From Oscillospiraceae bacterium (lineage in GTDB: Bacteria > Bacillota > Clostridia > Oscillospirales > Oscillospiraceae): a stretch of DNA of 51,330 nt. The notes under the pieces were generated by a model. It ran no database searches, had not been told where the DNA came from, and saw nothing but the letters and a program-made list of their open reading frames with translations. The translations under genes were made by a program, and so were the position numbers. The stretch covers positions 1 to 51,330 of the forward strand of contig WRBE01000013.1 of NCBI GenBank assembly GCA_009779845.1, in the 5' to 3' direction. Below, piece by piece: positions 32,669 to 41,204 of the stretch (the stretch's first letter is position 1; each line of letters begins with the position of its first letter).

Positions 32669-32733
32669 GGAACTCGGGCTTCAAATTTTAAACAGTTCTA
32701 ATGAAACTGCTTGAAATTTGAAGCCCGAGTTCC
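32669..32733 (-). terminator. 20-bp perfect inverted repeat after the TIM-barrel protein gene
   Basis: GGAACTCGGGCTTCAAATTT (32669-32688) pairs perfectly with 32714-32733; the loop contains a second small dyad CAGTT/AACTG. On the minus strand AATTTT follows. Probably the terminator of the VTC-DUF4956-CotH-TIM-barrel unit. Confidence 0.65.
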
Positions 32734-32858
32734 TTTGTGTTTCAATAATTGGATAATTCGTAGTAAGCGGCAAATAAATGGGGCATTGGCTGACCGAGAA
32801 GGCAAACAAGCATGCTCTATTGTTTTGCTGGGCTTATGCGGCATAGCAAGCCATTTTC

Positions 32859-34958
32859 TTAATCACCCCAAAGTTCTTGCATAATAAAGTAGGATTGTTT
32901 TAAGCGCTCATGGGTATATACATTACTCCTCCACCCGTGCAGTGGGATTGGTGACATTGGAACCTCGCCATTTTCACTTGCGATTCCGATGTATATTTCT
33001 TGGATGCGAATCCCTTCTACCCCAAACTTGTCATAATAGTCGTCATGCACCCGCATGTAAGATGGGTCGTAAAAGTTTAATAGCATCCAGGGCAAACGTA
33101 TTTCAACCAAGTTTTCGCCGAAAAAGAAATCGGCTAAGGAATTGAAGTCCGGAGAAGCAGGGTCGCCTATGCCGTGTGTGAGCATTCCTGTATCCCAAGA
33201 CCGCAGTCGTTGCATTTCCCGCACTTCATCGGTAAGCCTGACGAACGTGTCTGCGTCAATAATTAAGGGGTTTTGCAGCGCAAGGGTAATCGGTACAAAC
33301 TCCGAATCCCACCTAGGCGGAATATTATGTGTAAAGGGGTTCATCCCCGTCATCTCCTCATAGAATCGCTGATATGTCGCATGATAACGCCGGTTGACCA
33401 GTAAGCGGCTATCGTACTCTCCTGACAAGATCAGCAAAAAGTTTGCATGTCGTTCAAATGTCAGGTTCTCAAACATGGACGTCCCGGAACGGGGTGTTAC
33501 ATCAATTGGCAGATAAAGGGTATTTTCCGGATTTACTCCTTCGCCGCGTATCATCAAATATAAGCCTTGGAGACTGTATTGCGCATATATGCGTATACCA
33601 TCATATTCATGAACCAGATGAGATTCATTCCACTCGTCCGCATTCCCATCTATCAAGGCAAGGCGCGTATAACGTCCGGGGTCAAACGCCATCAGTCCAT
33701 ACCCTTGGTCAACAGACTGCAAATTGTGCCAGTATTGATAGCGCCACGGGTCTGAAGAAAAAGCTGTATTCCAAGTGCGCCGCTCCCATGTATCTTGCCA
33801 GGTGGAAATAAAACTTCCGCCCCAGCCTGACTCTTCCAGTTGCATCACCATCTCGGCAAGTGCGTCCCCTTGCTCCTGTTCGGTGAGCGGAAAGCGATCC
33901 ATGATATAGGGCGCACGACTGGATGAAAATCCAAACCCTGTGGCAATCACCGGCATACTATGGTATCGCGCAAGCAAATCCAAATATCCGTTATAGATGC
34001 AACTGTGGTCTAAGTCTGCCAAAATTGGTACAAGGGCTTCGGTTTGACTGGGTGTGAGATAGTTTGTGAAATCATCGGCAAAATAGAACAGCCGATACGC
34101 CGCAAATGTTCCCGCAGCCATGGATTCCGATGGGAGAATGTTTTCTGGGTTTAACTGCACATATTTCCGCAGCTGCGCTGCATAAGCAGGGGCATACTCC
34201 AAAAAATCTGTGATAGGGCTTGAGATAAATCCAATGGGTCGCTGAACTTTAAATCTCCTTGATTCATAGGAAGCAGCAGCATCCATTATTTGAGCAAGCA
34301 TCACTTCAAACCGTGATGCGCCCTCTGCCGAGCTGAAGAACTCACCCTGAAAACTGTCAGCCAAATCCGGATCAAAGTGGTTCATAAATGTGATCGTATC
34401 CGGATCCCAATCCGCACCCACTAAAAAACCAACAACCCAAGGAGATATATCTGACAGAAAAACCTCAATACCGGCACGGTCAAAAAAGTTAATCCTGCGG
34501 CCATGTACAATGTCTATCGCTTCCTTGAGTGTGGAAGTCAGGCTATCATAGTCATGACCATATGCACCTTGCAAGAGTAGTAGTGGTTTGTCTTTCCTTG
34601 CATTAAATCGATAGAAGGCATAGTAAAAGTTCGGATCCATAATATTGGGAACATAAAGGGCATTGGCACCCATTGCGTCAATATATCCAAACCATCGATA
34701 GTAATCATACGTACTGTTACCAAAGTCCCAAGCCATATATCCCGGACGAGATGGTGTCATTTCCACACCGCGCAGCGTGATAGGAACATAAAGTCCATCC
34801 CCGTCTTCTTGCATAATGGCATCCCCTTCTGCATGAAAGGCAACAGACACAGGAGCATTGGGTCTGAAGTCAATAAATGCACTTGTGGAAAAATATGCAT
34901 AAATTGCGCCCAAAGCAACAAAGACTATTATTAATATCACAATAAGATACTTTCGCAT
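32859..34958 (-). CDS. Membrane-anchored TIM-barrel (glycosidase-like) protein
   Basis: A 699-residue protein with an N-terminal membrane anchor (YLIVILIIVFVALGAIYAYF) and an extracellular remainder. Residues 55-430 read like a GH2/GH5-type barrel: VPITLRGVEMTPSRPGYMAW, YDYYRWFGYIDAMGANALYV, GFLVGADWDPDTITFMNHF, and WGGSFISTWQDTWERRTWN. After the barrel there is a beta-rich part (IYAQYSLQGLYLMIRGEG). Where such barrels usually have the nucleophile Glu in a TE(F/Y)G motif, this protein has ATGFGFSSSR (Gly341), so it may be a binding or processing protein without standard hydrolase chemistry. It is 18 nt downstream of the CotH gene. Exact family not recognised. Confidence 0.7.
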   Translation of the reverse strand: MRKYLIVILIIVFVALGAIYAYFSTSAFIDFRPNAPVSVAFHAEGDAIMQEDGDGLYVPITLRGVEMTPSRPGYMAWDFGNSTYDYYRWFGYIDAMGANALYVPNIMDPNFYYAFYRFNARKDKPLLLLQGAYGHDYDSLTSTLKEAIDIVHGRRINFFDRAGIEVFLSDISPWVVGFLVGADWDPDTITFMNHFDPDLADSFQGEFFSSAEGASRFEVMLAQIMDAAASYESRRFKVQRPIGFISSPITDFLEYAPAYAAQLRKYVQLNPENILPSESMAAGTFAAYRLFYFADDFTNYLTPSQTEALVPILADLDHSCIYNGYLDLLARYHSMPVIATGFGFSSSRAPYIMDRFPLTEQEQGDALAEMVMQLEESGWGGSFISTWQDTWERRTWNTAFSSDPWRYQYWHNLQSVDQGYGLMAFDPGRYTRLALIDGNADEWNESHLVHEYDGIRIYAQYSLQGLYLMIRGEGVNPENTLYLPIDVTPRSGTSMFENLTFERHANFLLILSGEYDSRLLVNRRYHATYQRFYEEMTGMNPFTHNIPPRWDSEFVPITLALQNPLIIDADTFVRLTDEVREMQRLRSWDTGMLTHGIGDPASPDFNSLADFFFGENLVEIRLPWMLLNFYDPSYMRVHDDYYDKFGVEGIRIQEIYIGIASENGEVPMSPIPLHGWRSNVYTHERLKQSYFIMQELWGD

Positions 34959-34976
34959 AGAGCATTTTCCTTTCGC

Positions 34977-36536
34977 TTATGGCACAATCCACAGTGCGTG
35001 GCGGGATGGGTGGCTAAACTGGCGCAAAGTTTCTATATAGTTGTCCAGAAACCGTCCGCGCTCTATCATATAATTATGCGCCCATTCTTGGGCTTCTTCA
35101 AAGCTTGAGGGGTTCAAATCAAATATGGTCAACCCCTCTATCCTTTGTGCATACGTTGGGACGCGGCGTTCCATACGACTTACTTGAGAGGGGTCAAAAC
35201 TGTAGCCCCAAACTTCAAAATTGCGGTCAATGGCGCTGCCTAGCCAATCTTCTACGTCCTGCATATACTGCACAAGCCGCTCCTCAGCTAGGGCGCCCCT
35301 GCGTAGCGTATGCCAGCGGCGTATGACTCTGTCGGTAAAGTCGGGACACATCATCAGCCGATCAAACCAACCGCGGTCAGCTAATAAAAATCTGTCTGCC
35401 GGCATGAATAGGAAGTAGTTATCCATCACATTATTAAAGTCCCAAACAGGCCCTGCCACAAGTCGCCCCCGCACATCTTTGTGCACAAAGGTTGAGTTCG
35501 CCCATAAATCATTATTGCCAACGAATTCATTGATGATATAGAAATTAACAAAAGAATCTATATCAATGTACTGCTCATATCTGCGTGTATCCCATATAAT
35601 CTCCGGCGAGTATAGAAAGTTCTCGATAGTGCTGATACTCCTTGTCACATACTCTTGTATACTGTCACTTTGTAGGGCAAGCCTAGGATATATAATCTCC
35701 ATGTTTCTACGCATTTCTAAACGATACGTAAGAGCAGAAAATGTGTTCACATGCCGTTCAGGGGTGCGAAAATTCGTGTCCAGACGGAACAGATAGCTCG
35801 TAACCGGCATGCCTTCTCTATGGCGAGTCATATCAAGCCTGTGCGGGCTTACTCGTATGGTTTCCATGAGCACATAAAGACCTTGATACTCCTCGTTCAA
35901 GATGAGTTCAAAGAACCGCACTTCCGGAACAAAGTGCCCCGGCCCCATGACGTCAGCGGCTACATTCATCCATATATAATTCCGCATTAGAGTTTTATCC
36001 AAAAACGGACCGTGCAGTGCCCATTCGGCATGAGGATTCATTCCAAGTAATGGTAGTGGGTTGTTTTCCGCGTCAGGGTGGATGAGGTTGATGCGATAAT
36101 TCGGCTTTCCAAAGAAGCGAGACGAATTGCCACGCAGGCGCATCATTGCCAAAGATTCATACATAGGGATATCATCTACATGGTTCCAACTATCCGAATT
36201 GTCTATTACAGATACCGCAACTTCGATCTCCGCTTCACCGTCTGGGGCGTAGTGAAATGCGAACAAGGTTTCGGGGTCGTTGTAGAAGCCGGTGCCGAAT
36301 GCAAGGGGCCTCCCCGGTATTTCTTGCCCGAAGGTGTCGATTATAATGAGGGGCAAATGCGTACAAAAGCCATGGTCATCGCAATGCAAGCAATACCCTA
36401 AGTCTGCTTCGTTTGGGCGTTCGAGGTGCTGATGGTAGCGTTGTATGTCATCGCTTGCTCCAAAATGCAACATGCCCGCCACAAGCATTGCAACAGCCAG
36501 AAAACCAGCTATATAATAAATAATACTACGTCTCAT
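34977..36536 (-). CDS. CotH-family protein kinase-like protein, membrane-anchored
   Basis: A 519-residue protein with an N-terminal signal anchor (YYIAGFLAVAMLVAGML) and an unusual Cys/His segment CLHCDDHGFCTHLP (49-62). The CotH kinase fold follows: MRLRGNSSRFFGKPNYRINL (Lys144 as likely ATP-binding residue), HGPFLDKTLMRNYIW, ILNEEYQGLYVLMETI, EFVGNNDLWANSTF (Asp343) and AGPVWDFNNVMDN. The last motif is usually WDFD; here the second Asp is Asn368. CotH of Bacillus phosphorylates spore coat proteins; family members beside polysaccharide genes have unknown substrates. It is 14 nt after the DUF4956 gene, within a four-gene unit. Confidence 0.85.
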   Translation of the reverse strand: MRRSIIYYIAGFLAVAMLVAGMLHFGASDDIQRYHQHLERPNEADLGYCLHCDDHGFCTHLPLIIIDTFGQEIPGRPLAFGTGFYNDPETLFAFHYAPDGEAEIEVAVSVIDNSDSWNHVDDIPMYESLAMMRLRGNSSRFFGKPNYRINLIHPDAENNPLPLLGMNPHAEWALHGPFLDKTLMRNYIWMNVAADVMGPGHFVPEVRFFELILNEEYQGLYVLMETIRVSPHRLDMTRHREGMPVTSYLFRLDTNFRTPERHVNTFSALTYRLEMRRNMEIIYPRLALQSDSIQEYVTRSISTIENFLYSPEIIWDTRRYEQYIDIDSFVNFYIINEFVGNNDLWANSTFVHKDVRGRLVAGPVWDFNNVMDNYFLFMPADRFLLADRGWFDRLMMCPDFTDRVIRRWHTLRRGALAEERLVQYMQDVEDWLGSAIDRNFEVWGYSFDPSQVSRMERRVPTYAQRIEGLTIFDLNPSSFEEAQEWAHNYMIERGRFLDNYIETLRQFSHPSRHALWIVP

Positions 36537-36550
36537 TTTTGCGCCTCATT

Positions 36551-37228
36551 TTAACCACTGATTTCATCATTTTGGGTGACGACATTTACGTATTCCACGC
36601 CATCTTTTTCGTATAATAGCTGAGTGATATTTTTTTCTCCCTTATGTGCGCGGTTATAGGTGCTTCGACCCATCTCAAAGATAAACTCCACACTGTTCGG
36701 AGTCGTATTTTTCACACGGAGCTGGGGTTTCATATTGAAATGTTGGAATACAATCCCTTCAATGTCGCTCTCTAGGCTTTTTTGCGCCTTGATGATGAGT
36801 AGGATTCTATTTTCATTCCGCACTCTCCCCATAAGAAGCAATACGACCGACACAACCCCGCTGCCGATAATCGCTGTCCAAAAATCGCCTACGCCGCTAC
36901 ATAAACCGACAATAACCGCCCAGAAGATATACGTTGTATCTCTGGAGTCTTTTACAGCTGTACGGAAACGTACAATAGACAGTGCGCCCGCCATACCCAG
37001 TGACAGGGCAATGTTATTTCCGATTACCGTCATAACAGTACAGGTCAGAATTGTAAGCGTAACAAGGGAAACATTGAATTTCTTGCTGTACGTAGTGCCA
37101 GCATGGGTATACCAATATGAAATGTAGATGACTACGCTTAATAGCGTAGCTGCGGCAATACGGATCACAATCTCTCCAATTGTCAAATTACCGCTTTGTG
37201 CGACCATGTCCAATAATAGATTTCTCAT
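36551..37228 (-). CDS. DUF4956 membrane protein
   Basis: A 225-residue protein with about four membrane helices in the first 130 residues and a soluble C-terminal domain. The signature stretch is LSLGMAGALSIVRFRTAVKD, followed by DTTYIFWAVIVGLCSGVGDF, which is diagnostic of DUF4956. The cytoplasmic tail (residues 140-225) has an ACT/ferredoxin-like look (LRVKNTTPNSVEFIFEM). The family is repeatedly found beside VTC-type polymerases and CotH. Function unknown; a membrane channel or partner of the VTC protein is a reasonable guess. Gaps of 14 nt on both sides indicate an operon. Confidence 0.85.
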   Translation of the reverse strand: MRNLLLDMVAQSGNLTIGEIVIRIAAATLLSVVIYISYWYTHAGTTYSKKFNVSLVTLTILTCTVMTVIGNNIALSLGMAGALSIVRFRTAVKDSRDTTYIFWAVIVGLCSGVGDFWTAIIGSGVVSVVLLLMGRVRNENRILLIIKAQKSLESDIEGIVFQHFNMKPQLRVKNTTPNSVEFIFEMGRSTYNRAHKGEKNITQLLYEKDGVEYVNVVTQNDEISG

Positions 37229-37242
37229 TTGTCTACCTCACC

Positions 37243-37941
37243 TTATAAAAATGTATGTTCTTTTCCAACCGCCCTGCCGAGACAATACTTGCTAACTGCT
37301 AGTTCACTTGCATTAACTGTGTTAATGATATCCTTGATGTAGCTGAGCAAAAAGCCATTAAATTTTACTTCCATAACAACCAAAGATGGGTCAAATATCA
37401 TGTTCTCCACTAAGTCATCTGAAAATATATCGAAATTAGACTCTGACCCTTTTATATGATGATCGAATGTAATTCTGATTTCATTTTCATCTGCTACAAA
37501 AACCTTTCTTGTATACGCAACAACCGCTTTGGGTCGATAGCACTGCATATTCATAACCCCAAAACATTCTCCGGCAAAACTGGAGTTGTCTTCTAGGAGT
37601 ACAGAATAGTCTCCGTTTATGAGACGATGCGATTGCGCTTTATCTAATGTTAAAGAGCGTTTCTTCTGCATGATACCTTGTTTTTGTTTCATTTCAAGCT
37701 TTGCTGATTGAGAATCTGCACCATAATTACGTAGCCGTATCTTTTTTCGTAGATCAACACCGTCTATTTTTTCCTCATAGTCCCTGTCATTGAGACTGTC
37801 GAAATAGAGAGAACGAACCAAATATCCATCCCCGCTGCTATGGATATCCTCCATAAGGAGCTTGCCAAATTCGCAGGAGAGGTAATAGTATTGTTCGAGA
37901 TTAATCAAGTATTTTTTTTCTTGCCGCAAGACTTCAAGCAT
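37243..37941 (-). CDS. VTC-domain (polyphosphate polymerase-like) protein
   Basis: A 232-residue triphosphate-tunnel metalloenzyme-like protein of the VTC family. The tunnel signature is visible: QEKKYLINLEQYYYL, YLVRSLYFDSLNDRDYEEKI, LRKKIRLRNYG, AKLEMKQKQGIMQKKR, KAVVAYTRKVFV, EIRITFDHHIKG and LVVMEVKFNGFLL, then SKYCLGRAVG. In yeast Vtc4 these alternating Glu/Lys/Arg residues line the tunnel that makes polyphosphate from ATP. Bacterial homologues are annotated as polyphosphate polymerase domain proteins but mostly untested. ATG 37941 is preceded by AGGAGGAG 6 nt upstream. First gene of the unit VTC-DUF4956-CotH-TIM barrel. Confidence 0.85.
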   Translation of the reverse strand: MLEVLRQEKKYLINLEQYYYLSCEFGKLLMEDIHSSGDGYLVRSLYFDSLNDRDYEEKIDGVDLRKKIRLRNYGADSQSAKLEMKQKQGIMQKKRSLTLDKAQSHRLINGDYSVLLEDNSSFAGECFGVMNMQCYRPKAVVAYTRKVFVADENEIRITFDHHIKGSESNFDIFSDDLVENMIFDPSLVVMEVKFNGFLLSYIKDIINTVNASELAVSKYCLGRAVGKEHTFL

Positions 37942-38053
37942 AGTCACTCCTCCTGCATATATCAATATAATTTCAAAGCGGGATCAAAACTTGTCCTTCA
38001 CAAAAAGCGTTCATTCTCAACCTTCAATGGTTTTGTCAATGTTGTGCAACTTT

Positions 38054-38081
38054 ATTATAGCACATATTTCTGAAAATGCAA
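38054..38081 (-). promoter_or_regulatory. Promoter of the VTC-DUF4956-CotH unit
   Basis: On the minus strand TTGCAT (38076-38081), 16-nt spacer, TATAAT (38054-38059), leaving a leader of about 105 nt. The region 38082-38318 beyond it shows no gene I can support. Confidence 0.7.
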
Positions 38082-38318
38082 CAAGCCAATATTGTTTTTT
38101 GTTTTGTTTTTATAGGAAGTATTATGCTTGCAATTGTCTCCGATGTCTACAATGTTACTGCAAAAATGACAACAAGCTTCGAATCGAAAATGACATTCGC
38201 TCAATACATGCCCGCTACTGCGCCAAAGGCGCTTCCCTTTTCGAGGAAACGCTTTTGTCATATGTTATACCCACACGAAGGAAATTTTATTGTTTGTTAC
38301 GCCAAATCTTTGTGCATA

Positions 38319-38369
38319 CAGATCGTCCTACGCCAGCCGCTGCGTAAGGTACTGGATAAACCCCGGCGG
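38319..38369 (+). pseudogene. Remnant of a second glucan-synthase gene (central part)
   Basis: This short stretch encodes QIVLRQPLRKVLDKPRR, nearly identical to QIVLRQPPREVPDKPRR of the intact synthase (26039-26089). 41 of 51 nt match and differences are mostly synonymous, so it is a diverged paralogue rather than a recent copy. No start, ribosome site or further homology surrounds it. Confidence 0.7.
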
Positions 38370-38456
38370 ACTACCCCTCTCTTTTCGATGCCCTGTGGTC
38401 GATGACTTATATATGGGGCAATGCGTTGTTAGGACACTCAACCCACCCCGTTGCGT

Positions 38457-38675
38457 TCACTCCGCATTCTCATACTCGAATCGCTTTACAGCCTCACCAT
38501 TAACCTCGATGAGCTCCTCCCACATGAAGAGCGGGCGAACCCAAGTTCCGCCGTCACCGTGAAGAGCTCTATAAACCACCATATCCTCTAATGTCTCGCT
38601 ATGTTTCGCAATGCCGACAACTTCGTATTGATTTCCTTTATAATGCCGGTATATGCCAATTGGGAGGGTATTCAT
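38457..38675 (-). CDS. DUF1653 small protein
   Basis: A 72-residue protein. PIGIYRHYKGNQYEVVGIAK, then HSETLEDMVVYRALHGD and TWVRPLFMWEELIEVNGEAV, is the compact DUF1653 beta-barrel pattern found in many bacteria. Function is unknown. The ATG at 38675 is preferred to a GTG three codons earlier, because AAAGGTG would then be the ribosome binding site 6 nt upstream. It lies in the degraded zone between glucan-synthase remnants. Confidence 0.8.
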   Translation of the reverse strand: MNTLPIGIYRHYKGNQYEVVGIAKHSETLEDMVVYRALHGDGGTWVRPLFMWEELIEVNGEAVKRFEYENAE

Positions 38676-38708
38676 ATCATTCACCTTTAATTGGAATATA
38701 TAATGTTT

Positions 38709-38918
38709 TTAATTAAAATCAGTGATTATATTACAACACTTTAACATCTGCAATATATCATATCTGATGCGATTTGACAATAGATGCGTTTCATTTTCTT
38801 GAGAACTTTTTTGAAAAGGCGGTGTAGTTGGTTCTTTATAATAGATCGGCATTTTGAAAAGTCTTGAATGTTCATTGAGGTTTGAAGTAATTTCATAAAA
38901 TCCGTCTATAGTTGACAT
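38709..38918 (-). CDS. Small hypothetical protein (69 aa)
   Basis: It starts MSTIDGFYEITSNLNEHSRL and continues MPIYYKEPTTPPFQKSSQ, ending ILQMLKCCNIITDFN. No signal peptide, membrane segment or known family. GAGGTG is 6 nt upstream of ATG 38918, in the same GGTGAATGNTATG arrangement as the DUF1653 gene that follows 33 nt downstream, which suggests the two are expressed together. Confidence 0.5.
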   Translation of the reverse strand: MSTIDGFYEITSNLNEHSRLFKMPIYYKEPTTPPFQKSSQENETHLLSNRIRYDILQMLKCCNIITDFN

Positions 38919-39047
38919 AACATTCACCTCAAGGCTATGGTATCATAAAGCTACGCTTTTCTTAAATTAGATTGACGTGGTATCCCTGCGGGGAATAATG
39001 GACTTTAATGTGTTCGTGTGCTATACTCTTTGGAAAATATTTAACAC

Positions 39048-39092
39048 AAAAAACGCCTATCCGTCTTTTGTATACCCGATAGGCGTTTTAAT
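39048..39092. terminator. Bidirectional terminator hairpin
   Basis: AAAACGCCTATC pairs with GATAGGCGTTTT around a 15-nt loop, with A and T runs on both sides. It lies 48 nt beyond the 3' end of the minus-strand frame at 39140. Confidence 0.75.
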
Positions 39093-39139
39093 TATTGTGG
39101 GGAGATAATCTCATGTTATAGCTTGGGTTTACCATCCGA

Positions 39140-39397
39140 CTATAATGCACCCTCTTCGACTTTCTTCGCTGCGTCTGCATTCCAAACGGAATGGCTGATC
39201 TTTTCGTTCTTATACGAGAACATTCCAATTGTTTTCTTTAATATTGCGTTGATTACCCGACTTCCTGAAAAGGCACACAAATACTGGGGCGAGACAGTGG
39301 CCCCAATACGCATTTTAGAGTGTTCTGCTGTCTGTCCCAAATCCGCAAACAGACACTCTTTTTCTATGCACTTGCGAATCGGTTCGTAAATACACAA
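39140..39397 (-). CDS. Possible small or truncated gene (85 aa)
   Basis: The frame encodes CIEKECLFADLGQTAEHSKM, then VSPQYLCAFSGSRVINAILK, ending NADAAKKVEEGAL. The only start is TTG at 39397 without a convincing ribosome binding site, yet a good terminator follows. It may be the surviving end of a gene truncated by the rearrangements in this zone. No family is recognised. Confidence 0.3.
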   Translation of the reverse strand: MCIYEPIRKCIEKECLFADLGQTAEHSKMRIGATVSPQYLCAFSGSRVINAILKKTIGMFSYKNEKISHSVWNADAAKKVEEGAL

Positions 39398-39531
39398 TGC
39401 CCTAAAGTTAAGCCAACTGCCGCATCAGCACCGCTTGGTTGTTCCTCTAAGTTAAGAACCAGAAACAGCCATCCGTGCGTTTTATAGTCTTGAATTAGGG
39501 CCTGTAAACTGCCAACATTTCCTTATAGGGC

Positions 39532-39591
39532 TACGCCTCCGGCTGGTACTGGCGTGTGGCCATGGAGAATCTGCTGGGTTTGTATCTCCAA
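39532..39591 (+). pseudogene. Remnant of a second glucan-synthase gene (C-terminal part)
   Basis: Encodes YASGWYWRVAMENLLGLYLQ, matching ASGWYWRVAMENLLGLHLRD of the intact synthase (near 29466-29525) with mostly synonymous nucleotide changes. It has the same strand and order as the remnant at 38319, but lies 1.2 kb from it instead of 3.4 kb, as expected after large internal deletions. The flanks 39398-39531 and 39592-39800 contain no gene I can support. Confidence 0.75.
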
Positions 39592-39804
39592 GGCCTAAAC
39601 TCAATACTATAAATGCGCCACTTGAAAATGGAGTTGCTGTATGTTAAAGTTAGAACATGACATGAGTTATGATAAAAAATTTCATAAAAGGTCATAAACG
39701 ATCGAAGCGATGGTCACACGCAATTGCTACAGCTTTTGCAGTAAGGTTGTACGCCACGTTTGGCGCAACGCTGAACGGAAAAAGACCAAAAAAGGAGTAC
39801 CCCC

Positions 39805-41184
39805 ATGAACCACCTACAATACAAACAACAAAATCTCTGGGACACCCTCACCGCCAAAGACAAACAAGCGATAGAGGACTATTGCAAGGGCTACAAAACC
39901 TACCTAGACCAAGGGAAAACCGAACGCTTGGCGGTGCGTTATTCCATTCAACTGGCAGAACAGGCTGGGTTTGTGCCCTACAATCCGAAAATAGACATAA
40001 AGCCGGGAGCAAAGGTTTATGTCAACAATAGAGATCGGGCGCTATACTTAGCCGTTATCGGGAAACAACCCCTAGACCAAGGCATGAACATCATTGCCGC
40101 CCATGTGGACAGTCCCCGGCTGGATTTGAAACCTCTGCCCCTGTTCGAGGACAGCGAAATGGCGTATTTCAAAACCCACTACTATGGCGGGGTGCGGAAA
40201 TACCAGTGGGTGGGTACTCCGCTGGCACTCCACGGCGTGGTGATAACCAAGGACGGAGCACTTGTTGAAATCAGTGTGGGTGACAGGCCGGACGAGCCGT
40301 GTTTCACCATCACCGACCTGTTGCCCCACCTCAGTCAAGAGCACAACAAGAAAACGCTGGGCGAAGGGCACACCGGTGAGGGGCTCAATGCTCTCATCGG
40401 CGGAATACCGGCAGGGGACAAGGCGGACAAAGACCGGGTTCGTGGGCATATGCTAACATTGATACATAATAAATACGGCGTTACAGAAGAAGATTTCCTC
40501 TCGGCAGAGTTGATGCTGGTTCCCGCAGGTCAGGCTCGGGACGTGGGGCTGGATCGTAGCTTTATCGGCGGCTATGGCCAAGACGACCGGGTTTGTGCTT
40601 GGGCGAGTATTCAAGCGCTATTGGACTTGGAAGAGACCCCGGAGAAAACTGCCGTGGTGGTGTTGGCGGACAAGGAAGAAGTTGGCTCTGACGGGGTTAG
40701 CGGCATGAAAAGTCGGGCCTTTGAACTGTTTGCAGAGGATATTTGTGACAGCCAAGGCGTAAAACTCAGTCACTGTTTTGCAAATTCATTCTGCCTGTCC
40801 ATGGATGTGTGCAATGGGTTTGACCCCAATTATCCCGAGGTCTCGGAAAAACGCAACAATGCCAAGATGAACTATGGTATCGGGGTGTTAAAATACACCG
40901 GTGTACGGGGAAAAGGCGGCACCAGCGATGCTTCCGCCGAGGTGGTGGGACGTGTGCGGCAAGCGTTTGACGCAGCCGGTGTTACATGGCAGATGGCAGA
41001 GCTGGGCAAGGTAGATCAAGGCGGCGGCGGAACCGTAGCCAAAGATTTGGCAAACCGCAACATTGATGTCATTGACGCTGGGGTGCCCGTACTCAGTATG
41101 CATTCGCCCTTTGAAATCACAGCAAAGGCTGACTGTTATATGGCGTACCGGGCGGCGCGCGCAGTGTTTGAGAACATACAATAG
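39805..41184 (+). CDS. M18 family aminopeptidase
   Basis: A 459-residue zinc aminopeptidase of the aspartyl aminopeptidase family, cytosolic. The dinuclear metal site residues are present in the expected order: AAHVDSPRLDLKP (His and Asp), GGYGQDDRVCAWAS (bridging Asp), VVLADKEEVGSDG (Glu-Glu), SMDVCNGFDPNYPE (Asp) and VPVLSMHSPFEI (His). KGGTSDASAEVVGRVRQAFD completes the family pattern. It removes N-terminal acidic or hydrophobic residues from peptides. AAAGGAG lies before ATG 39805. It is followed after about 20 nt by a small membrane protein gene. Confidence 0.93.
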   Translation: MNHLQYKQQNLWDTLTAKDKQAIEDYCKGYKTYLDQGKTERLAVRYSIQLAEQAGFVPYNPKIDIKPGAKVYVNNRDRALYLAVIGKQPLDQGMNIIAAHVDSPRLDLKPLPLFEDSEMAYFKTHYYGGVRKYQWVGTPLALHGVVITKDGALVEISVGDRPDEPCFTITDLLPHLSQEHNKKTLGEGHTGEGLNALIGGIPAGDKADKDRVRGHMLTLIHNKYGVTEEDFLSAELMLVPAGQARDVGLDRSFIGGYGQDDRVCAWASIQALLDLEETPEKTAVVVLADKEEVGSDGVSGMKSRAFELFAEDICDSQGVKLSHCFANSFCLSMDVCNGFDPNYPEVSEKRNNAKMNYGIGVLKYTGVRGKGGTSDASAEVVGRVRQAFDAAGVTWQMAELGKVDQGGGGTVAKDLANRNIDVIDAGVPVLSMHSPFEITAKADCYMAYRAARAVFENIQ

Positions 41185-41204
41185 AAAATTGGAGGGGGCC
41201 AATT

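Noticed and set aside
38076..38405. Plus-strand frame of 109 codons
   Set aside because: No ribosome binding site; only the short glucan-synthase remnant inside is meaningful, so it was annotated as a pseudogene fragment.
39669..40031. Plus-strand frame overlapping the M18 aminopeptidase start
   Set aside because: Out of frame with the aminopeptidase, no homology and no ribosome binding site.
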